Source of the DNA: Clostridiales bacterium
GTDB taxonomy: Bacteria > Bacillota > Clostridia > Lachnospirales > WQUN01
Reading direction: 5' to 3'
DNA: 37,592 nucleotides
Assembly: GCA_031289625.1 (NCBI GenBank)
Contig: JAITPB010000118.1
Span: 1 to 37,592, forward strand
Under the pieces are notes generated by a model. That model searched no databases, was not told the origin of the DNA, and worked only from the letters and a program-made list of their open reading frames with translations. A program made the position numbers and the translations under genes. Numbering within the stretch: position 1 is the stretch's first letter; every line of letters begins with the position of its first letter. Positions 7,968-17,262 of the stretch are shown piece by piece.

Positions 7968-9500
7968 CTATTCTGGATTGTCCTGCGCGTTATCCCCGCT
8001 TTTCAATTCCCAAGGCCACAAGTCTAAGATCGTTTCTTTTATCTGCTCCGTGACTGTCTTGCGCGGCGGTTTTACCTCCCCTGGGTTCAGCACAACTGGA
8101 TCCGAAGCGTTTATCCCGCTGAGAATCTCCAGCGTCTTATCTCCATAAAAGCCGGTCTCGACAGACATTTTGGTCAATACCGCCTCTGTGTATTCCATTG
8201 TCTTCCAGAAAACTTTTTTGGAAGCGGCTTGCTCGCCCATCACGTACACATACTTCTCCGCATCCTCAATCAGTACAGCCTGTATAGGCAAAGACAGCGC
8301 ATTCTCTATTTTATCTGTCATCACGGCGATGTCCACAGTGTACCCGGTTTTAAGCTGTTCATCTGGGTTAAGCACCGTGATCTCCACCGGCACGACCACT
8401 TCGTCGTCGGAGGTTTTGGGTTTTTCCACCGCGCCCACCGCGATCTTGGCGACACTGCCCTGATAGTTTTTGTCTGGCAGGCCGCTGGTAGAAATATCCG
8501 CTTCTTGACCCAGGACCAGACGCGGCGCGTCGTATTCCGTAATATCCGCCGCGACCAAAATCATGGACGTATCCGCGATTTCCACGAGCGCCGCGCCTTT
8601 GGCCGCGATTTCTCCCGCCTGTATCTGCACAGACGTCACATAGCCGTCGATAGGGCTGACGGATTGATGCGTAAGCTTTTGCAAATCCGACTCAATCTGC
8701 TGGATCTGCAGTTGAATCAGCTCAATGGCGTTCTGCTGCTGACGGTATTTATTGACGGTGGCCTCATCGGAAAATTTATCCTCGGCATTCGTCCTCTTTT
8801 GCCTGGCGTCCTCCAACTGCGCCTGCCGGGTAAGCAAAGTCTGCTCGTTGGCCTCTTCTTGCAGCCTCAGATCTTCTAACGTTTGCAACGCGTTTTCATA
8901 GGACGACACGGCCAGGTCAAACTCTTTTTCCGTGATCACGCCGCTTTCATAAAGTGTCTCGTTCGTCTCACGGGTCTTTTGCGCGTCGTCTGCTTTGCGC
9001 TGCTGCTGTGCGATTTTGATCTCCGAACTTCTAATATCGTTTTCCGCCATATAGAAATTTTGTTCCGCCGCCGTCACATCACTCGTGTATTGCAGCAGCT
9101 CATTCCGGCCCGCCGGCAGAGCGATGCTTTCGAGGTTCAGTTCCGCGTTGCGCAGGTTCAGCCGCGTCTCCGAAAGCCTCCGCTCCAAATCCATCTGATC
9201 GGAGACGACGTCAAAGGCGATGAGGCGCTGTCCTTTGTCCACGGGTTCGCCCTCTTTGACATGGACTTGAGCCACTTTTTCGGAAACGTCCAGCATCACG
9301 GAGACTGTGTCCTTGGCGCGCACATGGCCGGTGGCGATGACCTGCCGGGTCACGTCCGCGTATTGCGCTGTCTGTGTCTGATACAGCGCCCGCAAATCCT
9401 CCGGCGGTTTCGTTTCGTCCCAATAATAAAACGCGCCCGCTGCCGCGGCCAGAATCGCGGCGAAAATAATCACTTTTAAAATGCGTTTGAATATCTTCAT
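7968..9500 (-). CDS. HlyD/MacA-type efflux periplasmic-adaptor-like protein
   Basis: A 510-residue membrane-fusion/adaptor protein of an efflux system. One N-terminal membrane segment (residues ~8-27) is followed by a lipoyl-like half (VSEKVAQVHVKEGEPVDKGQRL, ~72-95), a long coiled-coil hairpin (~110-270), the returning half (SPIDGYVTSVQIQAGEIAAKG) and beta-barrel and membrane-proximal domains. In monoderm bacteria such proteins partner ABC permeases of the MacB/FtsX type. It starts 21 bases after the stop of the large permease gene, with AAGGAA eight bases before the ATG, so the two are an operon. The C-terminal tail (about 25 residues with WPWELKSGDN) is polar. No outer-membrane partner would be expected in this cell type. 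Confidence 0.88.
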   Translation of the reverse strand: MKIFKRILKVIIFAAILAAAAGAFYYWDETKPPEDLRALYQTQTAQYADVTRQVIATGHVRAKDTVSVMLDVSEKVAQVHVKEGEPVDKGQRLIAFDVVSDQMDLERRLSETRLNLRNAELNLESIALPAGRNELLQYTSDVTAAEQNFYMAENDIRSSEIKIAQQQRKADDAQKTRETNETLYESGVITEKEFDLAVSSYENALQTLEDLRLQEEANEQTLLTRQAQLEDARQKRTNAEDKFSDEATVNKYRQQQNAIELIQLQIQQIESDLQKLTHQSVSPIDGYVTSVQIQAGEIAAKGAALVEIADTSMILVAADITEYDAPRLVLGQEADISTSGLPDKNYQGSVAKIAVGAVEKPKTSDDEVVVPVEITVLNPDEQLKTGYTVDIAVMTDKIENALSLPIQAVLIEDAEKYVYVMGEQAASKKVFWKTMEYTEAVLTKMSVETGFYGDKTLEILSGINASDPVVLNPGEVKPPRKTVTEQIKETILDLWPWELKSGDNAQDNPE

Positions 9501-9521
9501 AAAATTCAGTTCCTTTGCGCT

Positions 9522-12500
9522 CTATTCGACACTCTTCAACGCTTCCACCATATGGATTTTTTTTAATTTGCCGCCGGAAAACAGATTGGCGCAGGCTGAA
9601 AACACAAACGTCAGTACGAGCGCGTACACAAAGCTTATGGCGTTAATGGCGCGGCCAAACATAATCAGTTCTGTCTCGGCGGTCAGCAGGATGTACAAAT
9701 GAAGCGCGACACCCAAGCCCAGGCCCGCCAGCGCGCCGATGACCGTCAGTAAGGCGCTTTCCCTGAATACATACGCCGAAACTTCCTTGTCGTAAAAGCC
9801 CAGCACTTCAATGGTGGCCAGCTCCCGGACGCGCTCGCTGATGTTAATGCCGCTCAGGTTCAGCAGCACCACAAAAGCCAGCGCGCCCGCGGAAACAATC
9901 AGCACAAACACCACAAAATTCAAACTGGTTATCACATCATTGAAACTCAGGATACTGTTTTCCGTAAAGGTCACAGAACTCACCTCCTTTTGATCCAAAA
10001 TTTCTTTGGCCAGCGCTTTATCCTCCGCGGTAACGGCTTCGCCCTGGCCGCTTTGGTTCAGCAGCGCATACATCTCGTTATACTCTGCCGCTTCTCCGAA
10101 CAGGTTTTGATACAGTTCTTTGGTCAGATAGATATAATGAAACATGTAATTCTCCGTGACGCCCGTCACCCTGGCGATAACAGGCGCGCCGTCCCCGTCC
10201 TGGATCTGTATTTCGTCTCCCACGCGCAGCTTCAGCAGGCTGGAAAGCTTTTCCGTGATGATCACGCCGTCTTCGGACAAGGACAATGGCTCTTTGGAAA
10301 CGCGATCCTGAAAAGTAATAAACCGCTGCAACGCGTTACTGTCTTCCGGCGTCACCAGAAGGACACTCTGCGTTTTGATGTCGGAGGCGTACTCCGGATT
10401 ATCCGCGTCCATCGCTTTTTGGTATAATTTAATGCTGCTGGAAACGCCGCCGGATCGCATGACACTTTCGATCTCATCTAGATTTTTGCGTTTGGCGCTG
10501 TCCTGAAAAGAAACGGACATATTGTAATGGCAGATTTCTCTGTATTGCAGGGTCATGATAGCGCTCACGGAATCTTTCAAACCAAAGCCCGTCAGAAGCA
10601 AAGCTGTACAGCCCGCGATGCCAATCACCGTCATGTAGAAACGTTTTTTGTAGCGAATGATGTTGCGCACCGTCACTTTTTGCGTAAACGTCAGGCTTTT
10701 CCAAAAAAAGCCCATGCTTTCCAAAAATGTACGGCGCCCGGCTTTGGGCGGCCTGGGCCTCATGAGGCTGGCTGGCGTCTCGCGAAGTTCATTCAGGCAG
10801 GAAATCACAGCCGCCATCACGGTGCAGGCAAACGCGATCCCAACGCCGGTGGCCCAATAGACGTAATTGACAGGGGTCAGCGCGGCGGGTATCGTGTACA
10901 GCATACCATACGCGTTGAGAATGAGGCGCGGGAATGTTTTCATACCGATGTAACCGCCCAGCGCGCCTCCGATCAAAGTGGGCGCGGCCGCGTAGATTAC
11001 ATATTTGGAAATGATGCTGATATTGCCATACCCCAGAGATTTCAGCGTCCCGATTTCACCTCGGCGTTCTTCCACCAGGCGCGTCATGGTCGTCAAGCTC
11101 ACCAGCGCGGCGACGAGAAAAAAAATCAAGGGGAAAACTTTGCCGATGGCCGTGATTTTATCGGCGTCCTGACTGAAGCTGGCGTAACCGGGGTTCGAAT
11201 CGCGATCCAAAACATACCACTTGGGCAAGTCTAAATCATCCAGTTCTTTTTGCGCGCTGTCAATCGCGCCGCGCGCTTCTTCCAATTCTTTTTCCGTCCT
11301 CGCCCGTGTCAGCGTGAATTCCGCCGCGGACGCCTCCAATTGATTGCGCGATCGGGACGTTTCCGCCGCGCCGCTTTGAAGCGCCGATTGCGCGTCGTTC
11401 AGCGCGTCCCGGCCCGCTTCGATGTCCAGCAAATTTTGCTCTAAAGATTGTTTTTGCTGGCGCAGGGTTTCTCTGGCATTGGCAAGCGTTTTTAAACCGG
11501 CGGCCAGCGCCGCCATGCCCTCTTCGATTTGCGCGCGGCCAGCCGCCATACGATCCTTGCCCGTCAAAATTTGCATACGGACGGTTTCGATGCCCTCTGG
11601 ATTTCCCTGTTCCGAATCCGGACTGCCGAAAGTGTTCAGCCATGATTCTTGTCTTTGCAGTTCGGCTTCTTCCGCGTCCAAAACGTCAGACTGCTCCAGC
11701 AGTTCCCGATCTGTAACGCGCGCGCGCATTTCTTCCGCGTCCAATTGCGCCGCCGCCGCGTCAGCCTCCCGCAGACCGGCCCTGACTTGGGCCTCCCGCA
11801 AATCGATCTCCCGCAGGGAATCGTCGATTTGCGCCTGCTGCAAAGGTTGATCGAAAACAGCGGCGTTGACGAGGAACAAATTTTGCTGCCATTCGTTTTC
11901 CGCTTCATCCAGCGCCAGCCGCGCTTGAAGCTGACGCGCGGTTAAATCCGATCGGGCTTGCTTCAAGCTGCCTTCCGCCCGGTTGATCATGTCCTGATAC
12001 CGGCTGACCACCCGCGCGTCTCCGATTTTTTCGACGGCTTTGACCACCTCTTTGATTTTGTTTTTATACTCGTCGCTGAAGCAGAGCGCCGCGTCTGTGG
12101 ATTCAACCTGGAGAAAGGCTTCGCTGTAGATCGTCTGTGAAAAGTTTTCCCGGGGAATAAAAAGATAGAAATCCACTATACCGCTGCCGATGGAGCCGGA
12201 ACCGCGTTCTTGAGAAACGTAATAGGGAGACGCCACGGCGCCGGTGACGCGAAATGTATTCGTCCTCAACTGGCCGCGGATGTCTTTTTTCTTGCCGCTT
12301 TGGATCGTAAACACATCGCCGACAGCCAGGTTTTGGCTCTGCAAAAACTCCTGTTCCACCAGCGCCTCGTTGCCTCTTTCCGGAAAGCGCCCGCTGAGGA
12401 GAACAGGCTGGTTCACTTCTTCCAGGCTGTGTATTTTTAAAATATAAGATTGATTGTTGCGAACCGTCAGCGCGTCTATGCCATAAGCGGGATAAACCGC

Positions 12501-12749
12501 GCGCACGCCTGGCGCCAGCCGCAGCGCCCGAATGTCTTTTTGATCCAGTCCATATGTAGAGACGACCCGGATATCCATCAGATCATAGCGATCAAAATAC
12601 GCGTCGCCAGTGAGCTTCATATCGATGCCGGTGGCGCCCAGGCCGGCGAAAAAGGAAACGCCCAAGGCCACGATCACCATAATGCCCATAAACCGGCCAA
12701 ACGTATTTTTAATTTCACGCGTTAAGTCTTTGCGTCCAGCGGAACGCAT
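9522..12749 (-). CDS. Large FtsX/MacB-type ABC transporter permease
   Basis: A 1075-residue membrane protein with two FtsX-type permease units. The first membrane helix is at about 19-40, followed by a MacB-like extracellular domain and a long coiled coil (roughly residues 255-515, rich in Glu, Ala, Gln, Leu). A first set of membrane segments (~555-690, SLTTMTRLVEERRGEIGTLKSLGYG) and a second extracellular domain and helix set (~940-1060, with ISERVRELATIEVLGFYDKEV) follow. The repeated RxxEIxxLKxLG/ATIEVLG motif is the coupling region for an ATPase. No ATP-binding gene sits beside it, so the ATPase must be encoded elsewhere. An in-frame stop lies just upstream of the ATG at 12749. Together with the adaptor it probably exports a lipid, peptide or drug, or modulates the envelope (inference). 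Confidence 0.88.
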   Translation of the reverse strand: MRSAGRKDLTREIKNTFGRFMGIMVIVALGVSFFAGLGATGIDMKLTGDAYFDRYDLMDIRVVSTYGLDQKDIRALRLAPGVRAVYPAYGIDALTVRNNQSYILKIHSLEEVNQPVLLSGRFPERGNEALVEQEFLQSQNLAVGDVFTIQSGKKKDIRGQLRTNTFRVTGAVASPYYVSQERGSGSIGSGIVDFYLFIPRENFSQTIYSEAFLQVESTDAALCFSDEYKNKIKEVVKAVEKIGDARVVSRYQDMINRAEGSLKQARSDLTARQLQARLALDEAENEWQQNLFLVNAAVFDQPLQQAQIDDSLREIDLREAQVRAGLREADAAAAQLDAEEMRARVTDRELLEQSDVLDAEEAELQRQESWLNTFGSPDSEQGNPEGIETVRMQILTGKDRMAAGRAQIEEGMAALAAGLKTLANARETLRQQKQSLEQNLLDIEAGRDALNDAQSALQSGAAETSRSRNQLEASAAEFTLTRARTEKELEEARGAIDSAQKELDDLDLPKWYVLDRDSNPGYASFSQDADKITAIGKVFPLIFFLVAALVSLTTMTRLVEERRGEIGTLKSLGYGNISIISKYVIYAAAPTLIGGALGGYIGMKTFPRLILNAYGMLYTIPAALTPVNYVYWATGVGIAFACTVMAAVISCLNELRETPASLMRPRPPKAGRRTFLESMGFFWKSLTFTQKVTVRNIIRYKKRFYMTVIGIAGCTALLLTGFGLKDSVSAIMTLQYREICHYNMSVSFQDSAKRKNLDEIESVMRSGGVSSSIKLYQKAMDADNPEYASDIKTQSVLLVTPEDSNALQRFITFQDRVSKEPLSLSEDGVIITEKLSSLLKLRVGDEIQIQDGDGAPVIARVTGVTENYMFHYIYLTKELYQNLFGEAAEYNEMYALLNQSGQGEAVTAEDKALAKEILDQKEVSSVTFTENSILSFNDVITSLNFVVFVLIVSAGALAFVVLLNLSGINISERVRELATIEVLGFYDKEVSAYVFRESALLTVIGALAGLGLGVALHLYILLTAETELIMFGRAINAISFVYALVLTFVFSACANLFSGGKLKKIHMVEALKSVE

Positions 12750-12811
12750 ACGCCATCATCACCATTCGATTCATTTTACGCCGTCAACGCAATAAGAACT
12801 TTTCTAAGAGC

Positions 12812-12840
12812 ATTATAATAGAAAACAAAATCAAAATCAA
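12812..12840 (-). promoter_or_regulatory. Sigma-A-type promoter of the permease-hlyD operon
   Basis: On the minus strand, TTGATT (12835-12840) and TATAAT (12812-12817) are exactly 17 bases apart. The predicted start near 12805 leaves a leader of about 55 bases before the permease ATG. Confidence 0.7.
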
Positions 12841-12950
12841 TGAAGGCCATTGAGGATGTTCCCGATGACATGACGTGCGAAGAATGGAATAATCAGAACA
12901 TTAAGGCCCAGATGATCAAGAATCCACCAAAGCTATGCCTCTGCTTCTGA
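12840..12950 (+). other. Short coding-like fragment, possible phage-protein remnant
   Basis: An ATG at 12840 opens a 36-codon frame ending in TGA at 12948-12950. It contains the segment DVPDDMTCEEWNN, which resembles the conserved D-x-P-x-x-M-T-x-x-E-W motif in phage head-morphogenesis proteins. No ribosome binding site is seen and it overlaps the permease promoter, so I read it as a possible decayed fragment and not as a gene. Confidence 0.2.
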
Positions 12951-12970
12951 CTTTATAAAGAGATTTTCAC

Positions 12971-12999
12971 TTGAGAATTCCGTGTGCAGCGTCTATAAT
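12971..12999 (+). promoter_or_regulatory. Sigma-A-type promoter of the intact Rpn-family gene
   Basis: TTGAGA (12971-12976) and TATAAT (12994-12999) are 17 bases apart, and GGAGGG at 13009-13014 follows. The transcript leader would be only about 13 bases long. Confidence 0.7.
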
Positions 13000-13018
13000 A
13001 AAGACAATGGAGGGCGAT

Positions 13019-14053
13019 ATGGACGATAATGATACGCAAGTCAGCAAAATTCCCGAAAACATCGATCTTACCACACCGCTGAAGCCGTTTGCCGATCCAG
13101 TCATGGAAGCAGTCTTCGCCAATAAAGATGTGGCCGGGCTGGCCGCACGCAGTTTGATCAACGCTGTCCTGGATGACAGCGCGGATCCTATTATCGGTGA
13201 AATCACGCAGCTGACGCCGCAAAAGACAATGCCTAATGTACTGGGGAGAGGATACCGCTTCGATATCGAAGCGCGCATATCCAATAAAGAACTGGCGGAT
13301 ATTGAGATCCAAAACAGATATATGAATATGAATGACAGGGGCGTCCTCTACGCTGGAAGATTTATGGACGATAACGCCCGGCGCGGTGAGGCCATGGAAA
13401 AAGTCCTCGCAAACATTCCGCGCGTCATTGTAATAAACTTGCTGCATTTTGACTTGCGCAAAAAGCATGATGATTTTCACCAGCCTGTTGATCTGACATA
13501 CCGAAAGCCCGCGCAAAACGGGGCAATCGAACGCGCCAGCAACAAAATATCTATCCATAACATTGAACTCAAAAAATTCGTAAGGCATACACTTCCACAT
13601 AAGCCGTATACCAAAGATACGCCAGCCCTGCATTACTGGCTGTGGGCCTTGTGTAAGGCTGAAAACGAAAATAAGTCTTTAGGCGAGGTAATCAAAATGA
13701 ACGACGCGTTAAGTGAGTTTGCGGAGCAAGATGCAGGCTTTAAGCAATATACCGGCCGATATGAGCAAATCAGCTCAGATTTGCAAGTCCGCAGGGTGTA
13801 TGCCATGTGGACAGAGGGAATGAGCGCGATTGATCAGGCAAAAGCGGAGGGCCGCGAGGAGGGCCGCGAGGAAGGCATTGAGGAGGGTCGCGAGGAAGGC
13901 ATAAATTTAAAAGGCGTTTGCGATGCGGTTAATAGTGTTATCAGATGGCATTGTTCCATTACAGAAGCGATGGAGGTTGTGGAATTGGATTCCGAATACC
14001 GCGAAGCTGTGATTGCCGAATTACAAAAACGTGGCGTTGCGTTTACGCTGTAA
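13019..14053 (+). CDS. Rpn-family PD-(D/E)XK nuclease / putative transposase, intact
   Basis: A 344-residue member of the Rpn (PD-(D/E)XK nuclease, formerly transposase-31-like) family. The N-terminus PLKPFADPVMEAVFANKD is followed by the nuclease core GYRFDIEARISNKELADIEIQNRY, where Asp, Glu and the following Ile-Glu-Ile-Gln form the catalytic pattern. RVIVINLLHFDL follows. The C-terminus holds the typical charged (E-G-R-E-E-G)n run around 281-298 and a helical tail. Rpn proteins promote DNA recombination and are often found in many copies per genome. The start is the ATG at 13019 with GGAGGG four bases upstream; the ATG at 12971 lies inside the -35 box. Its tail matches that of the truncated copy at 30695-31088. 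Confidence 0.85.
   Translation: MDDNDTQVSKIPENIDLTTPLKPFADPVMEAVFANKDVAGLAARSLINAVLDDSADPIIGEITQLTPQKTMPNVLGRGYRFDIEARISNKELADIEIQNRYMNMNDRGVLYAGRFMDDNARRGEAMEKVLANIPRVIVINLLHFDLRKKHDDFHQPVDLTYRKPAQNGAIERASNKISIHNIELKKFVRHTLPHKPYTKDTPALHYWLWALCKAENENKSLGEVIKMNDALSEFAEQDAGFKQYTGRYEQISSDLQVRRVYAMWTEGMSAIDQAKAEGREEGREEGIEEGREEGINLKGVCDAVNSVIRWHCSITEAMEVVELDSEYREAVIAELQKRGVAFTL
13854..13907 (+). repeat. Glu-Gly-Arg-Glu-Glu coding repeat in the Rpn gene
   Basis: Tandem imperfect units of the type GAGGGCCGCGAG / GAGGGTCGCGAG encode repeated E-G-R-E-E-G-I/R-E. This run separates the nuclease core from the helical tail and is a hallmark of the family. A matching run is present in the truncated copy (30835-30905, minus strand). 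Boundaries are approximate. Confidence 0.8.
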
Positions 14054-14120
14054 ACAGTAAAACTCCCTCCGTCAATCAGCGCTGCGCGTTGCCACCTCCC
14101 CTCACGGCTGATTTTGACTC
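14054..14120. repeat. Possible remnant of an interspersed palindromic element
   Basis: The stretch includes CTCCCTCCGTCA, then GCGCTGCGCG, then CCACCTCCCC. This order resembles the intergenic elements with CCTCCGTCA...GCGC...CCACCTCCC that are repeated in many gut Clostridia genomes. The match is from memory, and only one degenerate copy is visible here. Confidence 0.3.
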
Positions 14121-14164
14121 ACAAGAATTACAAAGCCCATAGCGCATTGCTTACATCCCCAGTT

Positions 14165-14202
14165 AAAAAGAGCCGTACATGTGTTGTGTACAGCTCTTTT
14201 TT
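14165..14202. terminator. Bidirectional intrinsic terminator
   Basis: AAAAAGAGC-C-GTACA (14165-14179) pairs with TGTAC-A-GCTCTTTTTT (14187-14202), giving a stem with U runs in both directions. It serves the DUF4340 gene (minus) and probably the Rpn gene (plus). Confidence 0.85.
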
Positions 14203-14218
14203 GCATTGCGTCATGTTT

Positions 14219-15787
14219 TTATGGCTCCAATTGCCCGGCCAGCAATTTTTCCATTGCAAGCAGCATTTGATCCGCCGACCGCTTATTGATGACAAACTCA
14301 ATGGATCCGCCATTTTCCCGCACCGCGTAAAAATCTTCGTTGTATGTGTAATATTCGTATGTTGGATTGGGGGCGCCGCTGCTGAGTTGATAGGCGACGG
14401 TCAGATCCGGCAGGCCGGATGGCTCAAAGTTTTCAATGGCCGCGTCATAGGACAGTCCGATCAACGTCTCATAATATTTTCTAAAAGAATCTTCTTGCAT
14501 TGCCTGTCCATTCACCGAAGGATGAATCACTTTTTCCGGCTCGGGCGTAGGGGTAGGCGCGGCGTCCGGATCGTCCCCGTCTGGCGCGGGCGATTCCGCA
14601 GAAAGCGCGGGCGGCGTCACTGTCTCGTGAACGATTTGAACATCGTAGCGCGCGCTGGCGGATTCTATCGCCACAGCGTCACAATCTTCAATGTTGATGA
14701 GAGCCGCATAGCGATCGATAAACGAAAACACATCAATAGTATAGAAGCCGGATAAGTACGTCTTATTCATGGCAAAAACGCTGGGCCTGTCAGCATACTT
14801 GACATAAACCGCCTCGTCATCCCTGTCCGCGCCCGCCAGCAGATGCGTCTCGCCCCCGCTGTCTATCAGCCGTACTTCCAGAAGCGGATCGTCCAAACCA
14901 TACGCGGCTAAATCGGACGGGTTCAGATCCGTCAGCTCGCCCATCACAATGCCGCTCATCGGATTGAGGACGTTGGCTTGAAAATCCTCCGCATGAAGCT
15001 GCCGGCCTGAATAAGGCCTGGCCAAGGTCAGGGCATATTGTCCCGTTTCCGTTTGCGCGCCGCTGAACTCCAGCGGTTCTCGATTCTTTTCGTGAATATA
15101 AACATATTGCAGGCTCTGCGCATCAATGGCGGGCAGGGCCTTGTCTATCAGACTGTCCAGCGTGTAAGAAAACGGAGCGCCAACGGAGGAGGCGACCAAG
15201 TAAAGAGCCGGGTCGCCTTGCAGCATCATGTAATAATAATCCCCATTCGGCGTAGTTGCGCCCAGTTGGATCGTCTTTTCCGTTCCGTCATAATATGCCG
15301 CGACGGCTCGCGCCTTAGGCGGATCCAGTCCGTACTCGGCGGGATTGTCCACTGTGCCGCTGATTTTTTCCGCGGCGGTCAAGGCGTAAGCGCCGCGAAC
15401 CATCTCGCTGACATTAGATTTGTTTAATGGAAGATCTTCCATGCCCGCGATCTCCCACGAGATAATCGGCTCGGGCGTGGGGGTTGGCGCGGCTGAGACA
15501 TCGGGCTCTTCGCCTGTTTCATCGCTTTCTTCTTCATCCGCCGGAACAGGCGTCGGCACCGGTGTTGGCGTGGAGGCAATGGAGCTCAGCGTCAGTTCTC
15601 CGCCTTCAGAATAAAAGGAAACTTGTTTCAAATCGAATTCCTTCATGTCTAGCAACGGCACTGCCTCAACAGGCGTTTCCTCTGTGTCCGGCTCCGCGTT
15701 ATCATTTTTGTTGAGGAGATACAAGTACGCTCCGGTTAATCCGCCCAGCAAAACGACGCATACAACCAATGAAACGATTTTCTTCAT
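14219..15787 (-). CDS. DUF4340 membrane-anchored protein of a Gld-type ABC system
   Basis: A 522-residue protein with one N-terminal membrane helix (~4-24) and an extracellular DUF4340 region seen as repeated segments such as AEYGLDPPKARAVAAYYDG, KTIQLGATTPNGDYYYMM and YLVASSVGAPF. Two proline-rich linkers of TPTP/PVPTP type (~75-110 and ~405-425) separate domains. DUF4340 genes commonly follow GldG-like genes in ABC operons of unknown substrate. The gene begins two bases after the upstream stop, so it is in the same operon. It probably acts as an extracellular accessory subunit on the cell surface (inference). A bidirectional terminator follows. Confidence 0.85.
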   Translation of the reverse strand: MKKIVSLVVCVVLLGGLTGAYLYLLNKNDNAEPDTEETPVEAVPLLDMKEFDLKQVSFYSEGGELTLSSIASTPTPVPTPVPADEEESDETGEEPDVSAAPTPTPEPIISWEIAGMEDLPLNKSNVSEMVRGAYALTAAEKISGTVDNPAEYGLDPPKARAVAAYYDGTEKTIQLGATTPNGDYYYMMLQGDPALYLVASSVGAPFSYTLDSLIDKALPAIDAQSLQYVYIHEKNREPLEFSGAQTETGQYALTLARPYSGRQLHAEDFQANVLNPMSGIVMGELTDLNPSDLAAYGLDDPLLEVRLIDSGGETHLLAGADRDDEAVYVKYADRPSVFAMNKTYLSGFYTIDVFSFIDRYAALINIEDCDAVAIESASARYDVQIVHETVTPPALSAESPAPDGDDPDAAPTPTPEPEKVIHPSVNGQAMQEDSFRKYYETLIGLSYDAAIENFEPSGLPDLTVAYQLSSGAPNPTYEYYTYNEDFYAVRENGGSIEFVINKRSADQMLLAMEKLLAGQLEP

Positions 15788-15789
15788 GA

Positions 15790-17250
15790 TTAACTATGGC
15801 GCCTCCTCAGCCAAACCGTCAGGCCCGCGCCCAGGATGATGAGCGGCAGAATGATAGAACTGAACATGGACAGCACCAGAACCTGCATGGAAGACATGGT
15901 CAGCTGCTCCGCGGTTTCCGGCGTCTTGGGCAGGATGGAAACCGTGTCGGCTTTATCCTGCAGCCAGTTCATCGCGTTGATGAGAAAATCCCAGTTGACG
16001 CCCCGGATAGCCGTGTTGACGCTTTCATCAATGATGGTGGGATTGGCGATAAAAATGATCTTCGTGGTGTGTTCCTCGTCCGTGGCATAGGCATCCGTGA
16101 TCGCCACGGCCAGATCAAAGGGGCCGTCTTGATCGTCCGGCTCTTTTTCAATGGTCTGCGTGTTGGGGTTGGTTTTTCCATAAGCCTGTTTCGAGGTGGT
16201 GAGCAACGGCTCAATGGTAATGCTGCTCTTTTTTAATTCCGTTTTCTCCACGCCGGAGGACTGAACCAGCAGAGGCATATAATTTTTGTCCAGTAAAGGC
16301 TGTGTGATGTCGTGCGGGGCAAAGTCAGACAGCAGATAAATCCGGTTGTTGCCCGCGTAATGGCTGGGGTCGTTCTCCGCCACGATGTACTGACCCATCC
16401 GCACGCCGTAGCTGCTCAAAACGCTGTCGAGGTTTGGATACTCCTGCCCGAACGCGCCCACGCAAAACACCGCCCGTCCGTCGTTTTGCAAAAACGTCTT
16501 GACGTTTTCCGCCGCGCTGGCCGTCCAGTCCCGGGATGGCTGGGTCACGAACAATATCGTACAGTCTTCGGGGATTTCGCTCGTGACGAGATTCACGTCT
16601 TTGATCTCAAAGTTGGCCAGCTCCAACTGGCTTCTCAAGGTGTCCTGCAGGGGAAGCTCGTCGCTGCCCGATACTGTGTAAGCTGTGGCGCTGGCGCCGG
16701 ATGTGACGTAGTTGATGGCGTTCGTGACTCGCGGTTCAATATCAATGCTTTTGACATACGTCGAATAATTTTGATAGTCAAAGTCTGTCGAGATCATATC
16801 ATTCGCCTGAATCACTTTGAAAAGCGATCCGCTCTCCACAATCACGCTGTTGATGGGTATAGGCTCGCCGTCTTTGGCGTATTGCGTCACAAAAGCGGGA
16901 TACAGATACGGATCTTTATACACCAGTTGAATATGGCTGGAGGATTTAGCATATTCATCCAGAAGGCGCTGAAAGGTCAGCGGCCCCACGGCCTCTTCAA
17001 ACATCCGGCCTTCCTCGCCAGTGCGCGCCAAGGCGGTTATGGTAACGTCCTGCGTGAGTTCCCGCGCGATCTTTATGCTGTCTTCACTGAGGGAGTATTG
17101 TTTATTCGCACTCATGTCGAAAGTCAGCTTGAGTTGATCCGCCAGCAAATTGACGATGACCATAATGGCAATGACGAACAGGATCATCAGCGTGGAGAAA
17201 GATCCGTATTTAAATTTTTTGGTGGAAAAACTTTCGAAAAAACGACGCAA
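15790..17250 (-). CDS. GldG-like ABC-type auxiliary protein
   Basis: A 486-residue protein of the ABC_transp_aux (GldG) family. An N-terminal membrane helix (~18-40), a large extracellular domain with features such as YSLSEDSIKIARELTQDVTITAL and VRMGQYIVAENDPSHYAGNNRIYLLSDF, and a C-terminal helix (~455-480, ILPLIILGAGLTVWLRRR) are visible. In Bacteroidetes gliding motility GldG partners GldF; in Bacillota the homologues have no proven role. The frame is open from the GTG at 17259, but that codon sits inside AGGAGG; the TTG at 17250 is eight bases after it and is the better start. The permease stop lies 10 bases upstream. Confidence 0.85.
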   Translation of the reverse strand: MRRFFESFSTKKFKYGSFSTLMILFVIAIMVIVNLLADQLKLTFDMSANKQYSLSEDSIKIARELTQDVTITALARTGEEGRMFEEAVGPLTFQRLLDEYAKSSSHIQLVYKDPYLYPAFVTQYAKDGEPIPINSVIVESGSLFKVIQANDMISTDFDYQNYSTYVKSIDIEPRVTNAINYVTSGASATAYTVSGSDELPLQDTLRSQLELANFEIKDVNLVTSEIPEDCTILFVTQPSRDWTASAAENVKTFLQNDGRAVFCVGAFGQEYPNLDSVLSSYGVRMGQYIVAENDPSHYAGNNRIYLLSDFAPHDITQPLLDKNYMPLLVQSSGVEKTELKKSSITIEPLLTTSKQAYGKTNPNTQTIEKEPDDQDGPFDLAVAITDAYATDEEHTTKIIFIANPTIIDESVNTAIRGVNWDFLINAMNWLQDKADTVSILPKTPETAEQLTMSSMQVLVLSMFSSIILPLIILGAGLTVWLRRRHS

Positions 17251-17262
17251 TCCATTCACCTC

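Noticed and set aside
8229..8879. Plus-strand frame opposite the HlyD gene
   Set aside because: His/Arg/Phe-rich composition typical of an antisense shadow; the minus strand encodes a full adaptor protein.
12971..13018. Upstream ATG of the Rpn gene
   Set aside because: It falls in the -35 box of a 17-spaced promoter and precedes the clear GGAGGG site used by the ATG at 13019.
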